From NCBI RefSeq assembly GCF_037975245.1, contig NC_092567.1, positions 1,773,714-1,837,713 of the forward strand: DNA of 64,000 bases, written 5' to 3'. Below are positions 12,201-23,224 of the stretch, piece after piece; positions within the stretch are counted from its first letter, which is position 1; each line of letters starts with the position of its first letter. The translations under genes and the position numbers were made by a program. The DNA is from Apostichopus japonicus. Its lineage: Eukaryota > Echinodermata > Holothuroidea > Aspidochirotida > Stichopodidae. The notes beneath the pieces are model-generated. The model searched no databases, was not told the origin of the DNA, and was given only the letters and a program-made list of their open reading frames with translations.

Positions 12201-12242
12201 GCTAAATCTAAATGAGCCACTGTGCGAGAAGGATGCAGACAA
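9147..12242 (-). pseudogene. pol: pol: reverse transcriptase, RNase H, integrase N-terminal and core
   Basis: The reading frame is 1031 residues long. RT occupies about 130-360: VVTDFRYLN, the first catalytic Asp in LDLKSAF (about 232), LPQGLNLSP, and an active-site loop that reads AHHDDII (about 297-303) instead of the usual Y-x-DD. RNase H follows (about 445-560) with YSDTS, the Glu in TELEMM and the Asp in AYVDHS. A linker of about 270 residues rich in Ser, Pro, Lys and Gln carries MTRSMARSM. Integrase begins with an HHCC zinc site (His in RYHDD and SNHQG near 859-866; Cys in CLRCQ near 897-900). Its catalytic Asp residues lie in SLDFKT (about 930) and IISDAAS (about 989). The frame is then lost before the catalytic Glu and ends in unrelated residues. 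Copying activity is not expected from this copy as it stands. Confidence 0.9.
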
Positions 12243-13002
12243 AATTTCTGGTTACCCATGTTCCTTAGTAGAATCTTTGTTCTACCTTTATGCATTTTCA
12301 CTAACATTCGTGAAGGACAAATACGAGATATTAAAGGAAACGGTTTAATAACCACATCTGCATTTCGTGCATATAGTGGAAGACGTCCCTGTACAGTAAT
12401 GTATCTTTGCTGACCTGGGTAAATAACAAATCTCTGCACTGGCCTAAGGAAAACTTTGGCTTGTTTAATTCTAAAACAGTTTGTGGTAAAGTCCAAAGAT
12501 CCATTCAATTCCTTCAGAGTTTGACTACCTAATATTAAGTCAATACCTGTCAGGTTTGCAGCAATTAAAGCAGAAAGCTGAAATTCATGACCCTGAATTT
12601 TGACCTGAAATGTTATCGTGCTATACGCATGAATAAACTGACCATTACCCAACTTTAGGTTTACTACATCAACTGAGACTGGTTGTATAGAGGATAAATA
12701 CTTTGAATTTTGCACTGTAGAAGAAGAAATGATAGAGCGTGTCGCTCCACTATCAAACAACAGTGAAATTCCTTTACCATCATGTAAAGTACCTCTTACA
12801 AAATTACGTGTGTCCAGTTGAATATCCACACTACGGTCGTTCCCTGTATATCTAGAACTAGGAATAGTACTATTCTTCCAAATATTATTTGCTTTACGTT
12901 TCGATCTTCCCTTACTTGGTACTTTGTCTGGAGTCACTGTATGATGGGTGCAATCATAAGTGCTCCCTAATGAAAATTCTGTGTTGGTACTTTCTTTACA
13001 TT
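12152..13002 (-). CDS. Retropepsin-type protease frame of the gypsy-like element
   Basis: This frame is open from 13002, just inside the end of gag, and is shifted -1 relative to gag. It has no ATG near its start (a GTG lies at 12937), so expression by frameshifting from gag is expected. The aspartic-protease active site reads LLFDSGATRS, and IDLILGSQTL gives the later ILG motif of the fold. The C-terminal part leads toward RT but overlaps the RT frame by about 90 bp in another phase (12242-12152). In intact Ty3/gypsy elements protease and RT are usually one frame, so this second -1 step is either another recoding site or a disabling indel. Confidence 0.8.
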
Positions 13003-13920
13003 AGCCTCCATTTCATGACTTAGGCGAATTTGGCAATATTGTGCAAAATGACCTCGATTTTGGCAGTAGTAACATGTAATTGAAGGATTAAAATATGGTA
13101 ACCTTCTCCTGTTATTATTCTGACCTGTCCTAGGACCACGAGAATCACGAGAACTATATCTTTGCCTCATATCTTTTGGATTGTCTTGCGATTCTGACCT
13201 ACGTGACTGATCAAACTTGGTTTCTAATTCCTGAATTTTGGTACACAACTCGTGTATCTCAGAAGATGCAGAAATAGGAGTCTGAACAGAAGACGCTTTG
13301 TCGTGCATTGCCATAAATAGTTCGGAAGAAACTGTGGGTTGACTTTGGATTTGTAAGTCAAAATAGCACTGTACTTTCATGACCAAATCTGCAATTGTTG
13401 CTTGTGGTGATGCAGACATTAACACTGCTGAGCGACATTGCAATGGCAGGGTTGAGATGAATTTATCTCTAATTTGGTCCTCGCCATAACTTAATTGTGC
13501 TGCAGATTTGGAAATTTTGGCCAAATGAGCTTGAGCTGTATCACCTGGCGTATAGCTTAATGCATGAAATGCCTGTGATTTTGCATAGGAAGAAGTGCCT
13601 GGACTGAAACGAGCAAGGAATTGCTTGCGAAGATCAGCAATAGTTGAAAAATTTTTGTTTTCAATCCAGAGTCTGGCTTGGCCTTTAAGTGTTCGCTTAA
13701 ATATGCGACATATTTCATTAAATTCTTCCGCTACAGCCTCAGGGGTGGTTTGGGACGGCAATTTATGCACCTCTAAATAGTCTTCAAATCCCAAATAATG
13801 AGCTTCGGCTAAATCTGCATCAATTACATCGCCCTGAAATCGTGATGGCAAAAAATCAGTGGGCCTATGTTTCTGCATAACATTAACAGAGGTCGAAGTT
13901 TCCTGTTCACTGACGGACAT
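12967..13920 (-). CDS. gag: gag: capsid/nucleocapsid polyprotein
   Basis: The frame is 317 residues long and starts at ATG 13920. The N-terminal two-thirds has the retrotransposon capsid pattern: GFEDYLEVHKL, LKGQARLWIE, LRKQFLARFSPG, and FISTLPLQCRSAVL. A polar, Arg-rich stretch follows, then one zinc knuckle CYYCQNRGHFAQYC (C-x2-C-x4-H-x4-C, about 283-296), which binds the RNA genome in the nucleocapsid. It ends with TAG at 12967-12969. The protease frame is already open from 13002 in the -1 phase, giving about 36 bp in which ribosomes could shift. I see no canonical slippery heptamer in the gag phase there. The frame itself is intact. Confidence 0.9.
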   Translation of the reverse strand: MSVSEQETSTSVNVMQKHRPTDFLPSRFQGDVIDADLAEAHYLGFEDYLEVHKLPSQTTPEAVAEEFNEICRIFKRTLKGQARLWIENKNFSTIADLRKQFLARFSPGTSSYAKSQAFHALSYTPGDTAQAHLAKISKSAAQLSYGEDQIRDKFISTLPLQCRSAVLMSASPQATIADLVMKVQCYFDLQIQSQPTVSSELFMAMHDKASSVQTPISASSEIHELCTKIQELETKFDQSRRSESQDNPKDMRQRYSSRDSRGPRTGQNNNRRRLPYFNPSITCYYCQNRGHFAQYCQIRLSHEMEANVKKVPTQNFH

Positions 13921-14850
13921 TATGCCGAATACAATTAGGCTAGTTATGAGTATACAACATGAGCCTTTACTTAATTGAACACACTATCGACCGCAATTAA
14001 ATACAAATAACAAATATGCAATACATGGACACGATTAAAATAACTTATCGGTACACTCTGATCTCAAATAGGGGTTGGGATACAAATTGGCATGATTTCA
14101 CTCACCCTTAAGTTTAACTAAGAACTGGTAGTGGAACTGCAAACGATGATTGAAGTCCCTCGGTTAGCAGTAGTAGTAGCGGCATGTAGTAGCAGTAGCA
14201 GGTGAGCCTACATCTCGTATGCTGCAGATTCGTTCGCCGTTAACATCGGGTAGAGTCTAGGCTTAGATCGCGAAAATGTTCAGTTCTGATGTTTAGAGCT
14301 GTAGTATTCTACGTACTAGTTGCGCGAATGTTCAAACACGAACTGCATGCTGGGTTGATTAACGTTAGTGTACGATCAACGTTAGTGTGGTTCCTGCATC
14401 CGGTGTACAGACTTAGGCTAGTATAGGCCGACTTCCCTCGTAGAGTGTGTATGTTAGGCTAGGTCGTGAACATACGTTGTGTGCCCCGCTCCTCCACCAT
14501 GTAATATTGTGTCGAGCCCGGCTCCTCCGATAGTGATACTAAATGGGGACTCGCGATAGAAAGGTACTGGGATATCTCGATGCCGTATTTATGCTTCTTC
14601 AGGAGATGTCTCGAACGGGCGAAAACAATGACTTCACACAAAAACAAGTTGACGAGATAGGATTTGATTTAATGATTCGGTATAATTTCTTCTCTGTCGA
14701 TTCTCTTTACAAATAAAACTAAATTACAATGATTTGACTTGACTTGACTCCGTCACTTACGCAATTAGAGGGAGTGATGAACTTTCGGCGGAGTGATAAA
14801 TTTGCTGACCAAGTGATAAAACTTTCGGCCTCCTTTTCCTTTTATACCTT
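13921..14850 (-). promoter_or_regulatory. Candidate 5' leader/LTR region of the gypsy-like element
   Basis: Upstream of gag on the - strand is about 930 bp without a long gene. A TATAAAAG box sits at 14848-14841 in a GA-rich context. Two related GC-rich words, GGAGGAGCCGGG and GGAGGAGCGGGG, lie near 14530-14480. The second follows ATTACATGGT, which could be an LTR end plus primer-binding site (TGG...). No paired LTR supports this, so both the boundary and the primer-binding site are guesses. Confidence 0.35.
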
Positions 14851-15902
14851 ACTTCTACAAAATCCCTCTGCGCACAATCAGTAGGCAGCCAATAAACTGA
14901 CCATCCTGTATTAACTTAATGATATAAAAATAAGTGCACTGGCACTGATCTGCCCTGATTGGTTGGGAGTTTGGAAGTCCATCCCCTTTCCATGGAAACT
15001 TCCATACCACGTGAGAGAACCTTCTCGAATGTTCCACAGACATAATGGAATCTATTTTGGGAAAAGGCCCTGTACCAAGATTCAATAAGATAGTTAAAAA
15101 ACTTCTTGTGGGAAAACTGAATCCATGACCTAGATAAATATACAAGAGGCCCGTAAGGTGTCTCGATGGAGTGTTTCGGTAACATCAAAGAGATGGCATC
15201 ACTATTTCATAACATTATAAGCATTTGGAGATTTTCACTTTTGACCCCGTGACCTCATTATCATTCATGAAATGAGTTTATTTGCACTTTCAACTTGTTT
15301 ATACTTTCTTTGCACTTTTTTCGTCATAAGGAAACATTCTCGTTAAAGAATCTAGCATTTTCTTGTCAAGATATATTATGTAACCATCGCCTATAGTCTC
15401 ATGCAAAACTTATATCGTTCCCGTGATATACAGGCATCTTACGTGCATAGGATTACATACCTCAAAGCAATTTCAACCTTAACAGATCCACGGATAGTTA
15501 ATAGTAAACATGTATGCAGTAAGTACTTTGAACGGCTGATATGACAAAATAAACACAAGGCATAATAATCAGATATGAAATATATTATCAAATAAAGTCT
15601 TTGATTCTGTCAACTATTAACAACAAACTTTGAAACCAGTTGCAATTATAGATTGATTGCTATCGATATCTTTTAAGCGTCCAGGATCGTATGTTAGAAC
15701 ATCACATGACATACACGACGCCATCATGTCAATTGGATGTTCTTCATACCTGTTCCGTATGTTCTACTTTCGTGATTTTCACATGTTATTTAAGGAATAA
15801 AGGATTCTAGACTAAAATTCTACTCTGGATGATAAATCTACAAAGTGATGATCGTACTGGTAAGTAACGTACAGGAGACAGTAACGGTGTGAATGTATAT
15901 CC
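14851..15902. other. Intergenic, no gene recognised
   Basis: Non-coding, AT-rich. Short - strand open frames at 14855-15188 show no family features. Confidence 0.4.
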
Positions 15903-16655
15903 TGGTATACTAAACACGTCATTGATAACAAAAGCTATGTACTGATATACTAAACACGACATTAATAACACAGGCTATGTACTGATATACTTAACACGTC
16001 ATTACTAACGCAGGTTATGTACTGACAAACTAAACACGTCATTAATTACACAGGCTATGTACTTATATACTAAACACATCATTAATAACACAGGCTATGT
16101 ACTGATGTACTAAACACGTCATTAATAACACAGGCTTTGTCCTGATATACTTAACACGTCATTTAAAACACAGGCTAAGTACTGATATACTAAACACGAC
16201 ATTAATAACGCAGGCTATGTCATATACTTAACACGTCATTTAAAACACAGGTTATGTACTGACAAACTAAACACGTCATTAATTACACAGGCTATGTACT
16301 TATATACTAAACACATCATTAATAACACAGGCTATGTACTGATGTACTAAACACGTCATTAATAACACAGGCTTTGTCCTGATATACTTAACACGTCATT
16401 TAAAACACAGGCTATGTACTGATATACTGAACACGTCATTAATAACACAGGCTATGTACTTATATACTTAACACGTCATTAATAACACAGGCTATGTACT
16501 GATATACTTAACACGTCATCAATAACACAGGCTATGTACTGATATACTAAACACGTCATTAATAACACAGGCTATGTACTGATAAAATTAACACGTCATT
16601 TAAAACACAGGTTATGTACTGATATATTAAACATGTCATAATTAACACAGGCAAT
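15903..16655. repeat. 40-bp minisatellite, 19 copies
   Basis: The unit is about 40 bp and reads approximately CAGGCTATGTACTGATATAC followed by TAAACACGTCATTAATAACA. Nineteen units can be counted by the CACGTCAT word. One unit (near 16212) lacks 4 bp. A block of about 160 bp from 16021 is repeated without visible change from 16257, giving a 236-bp higher-order period. Each unit carries ATGACGTG on the - strand, a half CRE-like bZIP word. Confidence 0.95.
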
Positions 16656-18837
16656 GTTAAATGTATGGCAACAGCTTACTATATGAAAATGGCGTCTTGA
16701 AGGCTATTTTAATTTATCAGAATTATAATCCATGTCTCAATGATGATATTCAATGTCGATTTAAATATTTCTTTAATTTGAAGGTAATAATTTAGGCACA
16801 TGTTAGTTACACTATTATTATGTAAATCCTGGTTATTTTAAAGTTCATTCATGCAGCTACAACATATCTATTCCAACCAGAACATGTGCTATCCTTTCAC
16901 TTTATTGCTGTCAGACCAGAACATACATATACTTACAGTGAGTCCTGTCGAAACAGACATTTAGAAATGTAATACTTTCATAGCAGGCGTTGCTCCGTTA
17001 GGTTTAGGTCGACATTACATGTATGAATCGGGATTGAAATAATTTAAAAGATTCCTCAAGGTATAGACATATTTTCAATTTGCAACTTTAGCATGAGAGA
17101 GATGCAGTTGTCTTACTTTCTATCCGTATGGAACATGGTATGATCTATGTGGGAAGTATATGGACAATTTTGATACGTTTTACTAAGATAAATCTAGTTG
17201 GAAGTTCATGGAACATAAGTAAGGCCTATATGTGGGAAGTAAAGAGAACATTGAATAAGTTAGAACAGGCTAACCCGGTGGGAAGGTGGTTCTATTAGCT
17301 CAGTCTTTAAACTCAACAATCTTCCCGATAACCCGGAAAATGTTAATATTGAAACAATAGAATAAACATATTAAGTTTATGAACTTTACTGAGTTTTAGG
17401 ATTTTTTTTCTTTGTAAGTTAATTATCACGTGACTGATATCTTTTACTTTATCAGGGTGACCAGAGCGATTAATCGTAAATGTTATTTTACTGAAATTAT
17501 TGGAAAAATATAAATCTTTTGAAAATCAACCTAATCGGCTTATCAAGGAACCGTAAAAATTATATTCCTCTGCCCGAAATTCAGTCGTACCGCTTAAAGC
17601 AGCAGTTTAACTTAGGCTTACAATTTTACCCTGTTAGGCTATTATACACAAGTCTTGTGTTGATAACAGTGGGTCATCAATCTATTCAATTTCATGAAAT
17701 AAAGGTTACTGAGGGAATAGTTAATACATTTGATTTGATCCTAAACGTTAACACGTAGTCACGTGCACGTTTAGTATTGCTGTATTACACACATTAACGA
17801 CCAAATTGGAATTATGTTCATAAAAGAAAATCAGACTTTTACCTCACATTTGAAATGAACCATGGCCATAGTCAAACTAATGACCTACATTTTGATCTAA
17901 TTTCACTATCTATTAGTATCGATAAAATAATAAAAATCATCTCAAGCAGCTTCTTTAACAAGCACATGAATAACCATTGTATCTACAATTAAGAGAGAAG
18001 CCCGCCATCTAAAATGATGAGCTGTAGGTGATATTCTAAAGGGATATTGAAAACACTGATAACAAAACAGAAAGTTGAATTTTTCAGGGTGGGTTGATAT
18101 AAGATGACTTCAAAGGTCGATGTTTTGTGCAAACAATAAACAGTCAATAAGAGATAAGGAGAGATTCACCTTGATGTAATCTTTGTCGAGCCAGAGACCT
18201 GTTGGTAAAGTGACTGGTTCTGTTGACTTATAGAATTATACATTGATTTATGATACTTTTGTTAAGTTAGTTTCATCCATGCATACTGTATCTATATATT
18301 CAACAGATCATCGCTTTGAATTATAATTATGGATAATATCAATCAAAGGAAAAGAAAAGTGAAGATCCAAGTTTATCCTGCCAACCAGTCACGAAAGTTG
18401 TTGTGACGTCATAATCGATGGAGCGCCTTACAGTGTCGATGGAGCGCCTTACAGTGCAAGGTTTGTTGTAAATTACATAGTTTTGGATTAGTAACTTAGT
18501 ATAAGAAGGCTGAAGTTTATTATAAACATTGATAATTATTTAAGCCTCAGCATTCTACATACTCTTACATTGTATGATCGGGAGTTCAACGTGACTTTTT
18601 TTTTTTTATTGCTTTCAGTGTTTTGTTTCTACCTTATTAACTTTAATTAACCGAATGGAAAATTTGCATATTACTCCGATTTAACTGGTATAATTTTTTT
18701 CGTTCAGAGTGACATCCAACAGATTGCCCACCATAATTGTTTCCAGTTTATATATAAGCAATGAAACGCCCCAATTTTGTTGACCAAAAAATGTTTACAA
18801 ATCAAAATTTTTGCGATTTTTTTTTTTTTTTTTGCAG
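16656..18837. other. Upstream flank or intron before the NACHT exon
   Basis: AT-rich, no recognised coding domain. It contains a 21-bp tandem duplication (18415-18456) and ends in a long T-run that serves as the polypyrimidine tract of the NACHT exon acceptor. The N-terminal exon(s) of the NLR should lie here or upstream but were not found. Confidence 0.4.
18415..18456. repeat. 21-bp tandem duplication (2 copies)
   Basis: TCGATGGAGCGCCTTACAGTG and one further identical copy follow each other directly, just after a TGACGTCA word. Confidence 0.85.
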
Positions 18838-20357
18838 ACAAAAAGGCCATACTTATCGATTCTCTGAAGAGCAGGTACAAACTACAATATGATGCAATCC
18901 AGCCCATACCTTACATCAAGGACAGACTATATTGTGTTGACAAGGTATTTGTTGAGGGCGGTACAGAGGTCCATATTGTTAAAGGAGCGACGAATGAAAA
19001 AGGAGGACCATGGGTACGTGTGGGTTCGTACAAAGATATCTTCACAGACCCTCGAATGAAAGCCAAACGGCGCATCATAGAAGCAGAAGCCGGGTATGGT
19101 AAGTCAACAGTGGCCCTACAGCTCGCCTATGATTGGTGCAATGGTGTAAAGGATTCACCTTTTAATGACGTAGAGATTCTAATTCTTCTCCGGTTGAGGC
19201 AGCTGAACAGCAAGATATCTATCTATCAAGCAATTAAGCTGTTCTTAGGACCAAAAGATCCTCGAGTCAAATCTACTGATATTAAAAATATCATTGAAAG
19301 CTGTTCTTCTGTTAAGGTACTCCTGGACGGATATGATGAGTTTCCTGATAGAGACGGAGCCACCGGAAGTGACGTAGGACGCATCATTACGAGGAATCTG
19401 TTTGGGAATATCGATGTTACCCTGACAACCAGATATCTTCCGAAGGACTATGACAAAGCAAATACAAAGCGAGTGCGGTTAGTTGGTTTTGACGAAAAAG
19501 CACGTGACCAGTACATTCGCAAGGCTGTTACCGGGGAGAACGAAGAAAGCGTTGCTAAAATTAAGCACGCTTTAAAATCCAACCCGATCCTTGATGCCCT
19601 ATGTCAGGTGCCTCTTTTCTTTGTTATGTTTTCTCACATGACTCATGAAAAAGTACTTTTTATGAGATTTAATTCAGTTACAGAGTTTTTCCGCTACATG
19701 ATGAAGTGTTTCCATAGTCACAAGAGCAATAAATCAATGGATAGGAACACGAGACCACACAATGTTACATATGAGCTGAAATTTACTGAACTGAGTAAGG
19801 TAGCATTTGAAGGTCTCTGCGGTGAAAACCAACAGTTATCATGGCATAAGGATGGACTCTGCACACGACTAGGTCAAGCGTTTTGTCAACATTATATTGC
19901 AGTTGGTATCTTGGTAGAGGAAGAAGTGTCTAATGTGACAAACGAACAGACTTCTACTACAGACATACAGACAAGGACTGACATAAGGTTCTACCATAAA
20001 CTATTCTGTGAATGGTTTGCGTCTTTTAGACTGGTAGAAATTGTAGCTGCTACAAGAGGTGCATCTGAGCTGAAGAATGTTCTTGATACAGTGGATCCAT
20101 TTAATCTTCAGTACCTCTATCGGTTCGCCTGTGGGATTAGCCCAGCAGTTGGAAAGAGAATAATAGAATACTTGAAGAGCAGGAAAGACGGTGATAAGTT
20201 TGCCATCCTCTGCATCCTGGAACAAACTGGTGAGGTAGATGGAATCAAGGACACCGTCAGGGATCTGTGTTCTCGTCGAGTGGATATCAATAAATCACAC
20301 AGTAAACTACTACAGAGATCTACCATACAGCTACTGGAGATTGCTGCCAGATATGAC
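18838..20357 (+). CDS. NACHT-domain exon of an NLR-type innate immune receptor
   Basis: This 1520-bp exon encodes about 506 residues. The acceptor is T-run plus TTTGCAG (AG 18836-18837) and the donor is GACGTAAGT (GT 20358). It enters with two bases of a split codon and leaves in phase 0. NACHT ATPases oligomerise on sensing ligand. Motifs in order are: Walker A EAEAGYGKSTVA (the usual first Gly is Ala), Walker B VLLDGYDEFPD, sensor 1 TLTTRYLP, the NPILDALCQVPLFF segment with the GxP-type proline, and a winged-helix-like part (RLGQAFCQHYIAVGIL). Near the end is FYHKLFCEWFASFRL, the family's H..F.E..A motif. The frame is unbroken. The N-terminal effector exon is not seen. Likely LRR exons lie 30 kb downstream. 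No other ATP-binding family fits as well. Confidence 0.9.
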
Positions 20358-21055
20358 GTAAGTATTAATAATAAAATAACATTTTACTCGTTTCATGGAT
20401 TGAGTAGGTAGACATTTTAGCTGAATGCCAACGTAACCCTGACACAAATTCAATTTACAGTAAACACACTCTGATGTTTTTATCTCCATGCTCTGTCAAA
20501 TGAAAATCCAAAGTAATATTCCTGACAGCACCTTCCATGCTCTCTTCACATGATGGAATCATGGTTGAAATGTATGCTGCATATATGATGTATAGTACAG
20601 TTAAAATAAATATAAACATGATATTAACAGCAAGACCATAGGCTTCATTTAACCAGCAGGGCGTTGTTACTTAGTAAATTACAGATTATTGGTTTTAAAA
20701 CAAAAGGAAAACGTCTTTTCAGTCTAACCCAGACAACGATTTGATTTTATAACACATTCGAAACAAAATATTGAGGAAGATGCTTACTTTAAATTTAAAG
20801 AGTTTAAACAATTGTTTATATATCTTTAAATCGAAACTTTACTATACATACAATTAATGAGTTGTTTTTGTTATGGTATTTTGACATCTAAACGTATAAG
20901 AAAATTAACGCAATCAGTATCAATAAACAGATAATTGAAATAATTTGAATCATGAACGCATAGAGAATTATATGGTATCTAACCTTAAGGGTATGTACAC
21001 ATAACTGTGACTTCAAGGACGACCAACTCATGAATAAAATCATTTAGAAATCAAT
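20358..21055. other. First part of the NLR intron, no gene
   Basis: AT-rich non-coding sequence following the GTAAGT donor. Confidence 0.4.
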
Positions 21056-21560
21056 TTATGGAAGCTGAAAGAAGGTCCATAATTGAATTGTAATCAATAC
21101 AGATAAATGATGTATACGCAGAGTAGTATTGGTGTTGGGTGGGGTTGCCCTAGTTTACAAATCTCGTAAATGTTACCTTTTATAAGATAAATGCAATTTG
21201 ACATGAGACAGTGTGAATTTCAGGTACAATTTTACATATCAGAGATAAAGCTAGTAATGGCATATCTACTTTACTAGAATGGTTTCTTAATAAAGAATCA
21301 GTAATTGTTTAAAAGAGACTGAGTCTATGATATGAGGAGCAAACTTTAAGACAAAGCCTTAAAAGGTAAAGACTAAAATACATTGACCTGCAGAGTCACG
21401 TACAAATTGATAGAAAGATATACACTGATAGAGATGATGTAACGCGATGGAGGAGGAGGAAGGGCGTCTGATTCAGATATCTAGAAGACCACCAATACAA
21501 TGGCTAAAACCCTGTTTGAATTTGGCATCTGAAAGAAAGTCCATGACATCCTAACAATCT
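21056..21560. repeat. Segmental duplication copy A1
   Basis: Starting at GCTGAAAGAAGGTCCAT this segment matches 24244-24640 in order, with moderate divergence: a GGTTGGGTGGG box, CTTTTATAA.ATAAAT, GACCTGCAGAGTCA and a TAGAAGACCAC word near the end. It is a diverged duplication inside the NLR intron and has no coding content. Confidence 0.7.
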
Positions 21561-21894
21561 CTATAGGGCAGTACGACCCAGACAAAGTGGCATTGGAGGT
21601 TGAGGGGGGGGGGGGGCTGCCGAAAGAGTTAACAATTATTTGTAGATTTCTTCTTGTCTTCACTTTCCAGTCAGCATTTTGACCGTTACATGAAATAGGC
21701 CTTCATGACGTCATTCGAATGTGCCGCACATTATAGTTGGTACAGGCGTACATAACCATGGCTCCTTGCAAGGAAACCTGCGTCGAATGCTAGGTCAATT
21801 ATTATCAACTATGTAATAACGGCATTAACAGTCATTACTACTAAATGTTAAGTCACAAAAGTATATAAGGGAAATCGATTTTATGGTATATTCC

Positions 21895-22440
21895 AAACAA
21901 CCCTTACAGGGAGTGTAGTGTATGGTCATCGAACCATACTAATGTAGTAACAACTCTTGCAGGGAGTGTAGTATATGGTCGTCGAACCATACTACTGTAG
22001 TAACAACCCTTGCAGGGAGTGTAGTGTGTGGTCAACGAACTTTACTAATGTACCCTTGCAGGGAGGGTATATATTGTATGGTCATCGAGCCATACTAATG
22101 TAGTAACAACCCTTACAGGGGCTGTAGTGTATGGTCATCTAACCATACTAATGTAGTAACAACCCTTACAGGGAGTGTAGTGAATGGTCATTGAACCATA
22201 CTAATGTAGTAACAACCCTTGCAGGGAGTGTATATATTGTATGGTCATCGAACCATACTACTGTAGTAACAACTCTTGCAGGGAGTGTATATATTGTATG
22301 GTCATCGAACCATACTAATGTAGTAACAACCCTTGCAGGGAGTGTAGTGTATGGTCATCGAACTATACTAATGTAGGTACAACCCTTACAGGGAGTGTAG
22401 TGTATGGTCATCGTACCATACTATTGTAGTGTCTGTAAGG
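21895..22440. repeat. 53-bp hairpin-rich minisatellite, about 10 copies
   Basis: Each unit of about 53 bp contains two palindromes: CCCTTACAGGG, and GTATGGTCATCGAACCATAC, which can fold into a 7-bp stem. Some units gain a TATATT insertion (near 22065, 22235 and 22285), which alternates with the GTAGTG form. Open reading through the array on the + strand follows from the lack of stops in the unit and is not taken as a gene. Confidence 0.9.
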
Positions 22441-22442
22441 AG

Positions 22443-22520
22443 TGTTATTTCAGTGGTTAACGCCGGTGCCTTCCAATTTATAGGGTCCCCAGTTCGAGTC
22501 ACTCCAAGATCGATGTATGT
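22443..22520 (+). mobile_element. tRNA-like SINE head
   Basis: TTTCAGTGGTTAACGCC resembles a tRNA D-arm/A box. AGTTCGAGTCA, about 40 bp later, matches the B box consensus GGTTCGANTCC in 9 of 11 positions. A putative anticodon arm lies between. There is no clean acceptor stem, so it is more likely a tRNA-derived SINE promoter than a functional tRNA gene. It directly abuts the 53-bp minisatellite. Confidence 0.45.
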
Positions 22521-22851
22521 CGTCCAGTTACAGAGTTGTTGACAATTGACAATTCATAATCATGGACGTTAAATATGAATCTACGAGACTGACTCTGGTC
22601 AGCTTGCGGCTTTAATCAGCCAATGAGGCTTCTTCGCGAGTTCCTTGCAGGAGGATCTAAAATACATACAAACAGATATACAATTTACAATATAACGGTA
22701 CCGTTGCCCATTACGTCCATAACGTATTGTTATTTTCACGGGCAGTGAACGTAAGTTCCCTATGAATACACATGCTATACAAAGTTTATTAGTAATTATA
22801 GTCAAATAAAGGCTATTTTATAGAAAACGTGTACGATATAACAGATATGAC

Positions 22852-23099
22852 CATAGGCGTAGGAGCCCAATTTTATTGGGGTGGGGGGGGGGTGTATGCC
22901 GGTAACGACTAGCCCGATATATAACACAATTTTTCGCGCGCTAATATGAGTTTAACCATTGAAAAACACATTGCAAAATATTTTTCTTTCAGTAGGTGCC
23001 CGAAAAATTCCCAGCATATTGCCCGAAATTTCAAACAAATATTTTGTTGGGGTCTACAGTCACCCCCAACCCCCCCAACCCCCTCCTCTTACGCCTATG
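22852..23099. mobile_element. hAT-type MITE (CATAGGCGTA family), 248 bp
   Basis: The ends are inverted repeats beginning CATAGGCGTAGGAG. The flanks are GATATGAC (22844-22851) and GATATAAC (23100-23107), an 8-bp target duplication with one mismatch, as for hAT elements. The inside has a G-run near the left end, GCGCGCTA and TTTCTTTCAGTAGGTGCCC. The same interior recurs at 27049-27390 and, inverted, at 63650-64000. Confidence 0.8.
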
Positions 23100-23224
23100 G
23101 ATATAACGGCATTACATATAGATATAACACAGATAATGCAGAGACATCATTATATAACAATATAACGACCTGCCACAGTAATATTACGTCAACATTTCAC
23201 TTTAAATTTACAGGCTCTTTTGTT

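Larger units (their letters stand above)
8065..14850 (-). mobile_element. Ty3/gypsy-like LTR-type retroelement (internal region), broken
   Basis: The order gag (12967-13920), protease (12152-13002), RT/RNase H/integrase (9147-12242) and integrase C-terminus (8065-9210) on the - strand is that of Ty3/gypsy elements, where integrase follows RNase H. Each step between reading frames is a -1 shift. The gag/protease step may be programmed. The integrase break coincides with a small deletion. A TATA-like box on the - strand at about 14848-14841 suggests the 5' LTR lies at about 14.0-14.9 kb, but no matching second LTR was found on the other side. The element is therefore old, truncated, or has strongly diverged LTRs. 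Confidence 0.85.

Noticed and set aside
15903-16655. CRISPR-like array
   Set aside because: The repeats are contiguous with no unique spacers, and the sequence is animal DNA.
22191-22376. Repetitive 61-residue open frame
   Set aside because: It lies wholly within the 53-bp minisatellite and reflects absence of stops in the unit.
22443-22520. Functional tRNA gene
   Set aside because: The A and B box-like parts are present, but I see no proper acceptor stem and the T arm is imperfect, so it was called a SINE head instead.
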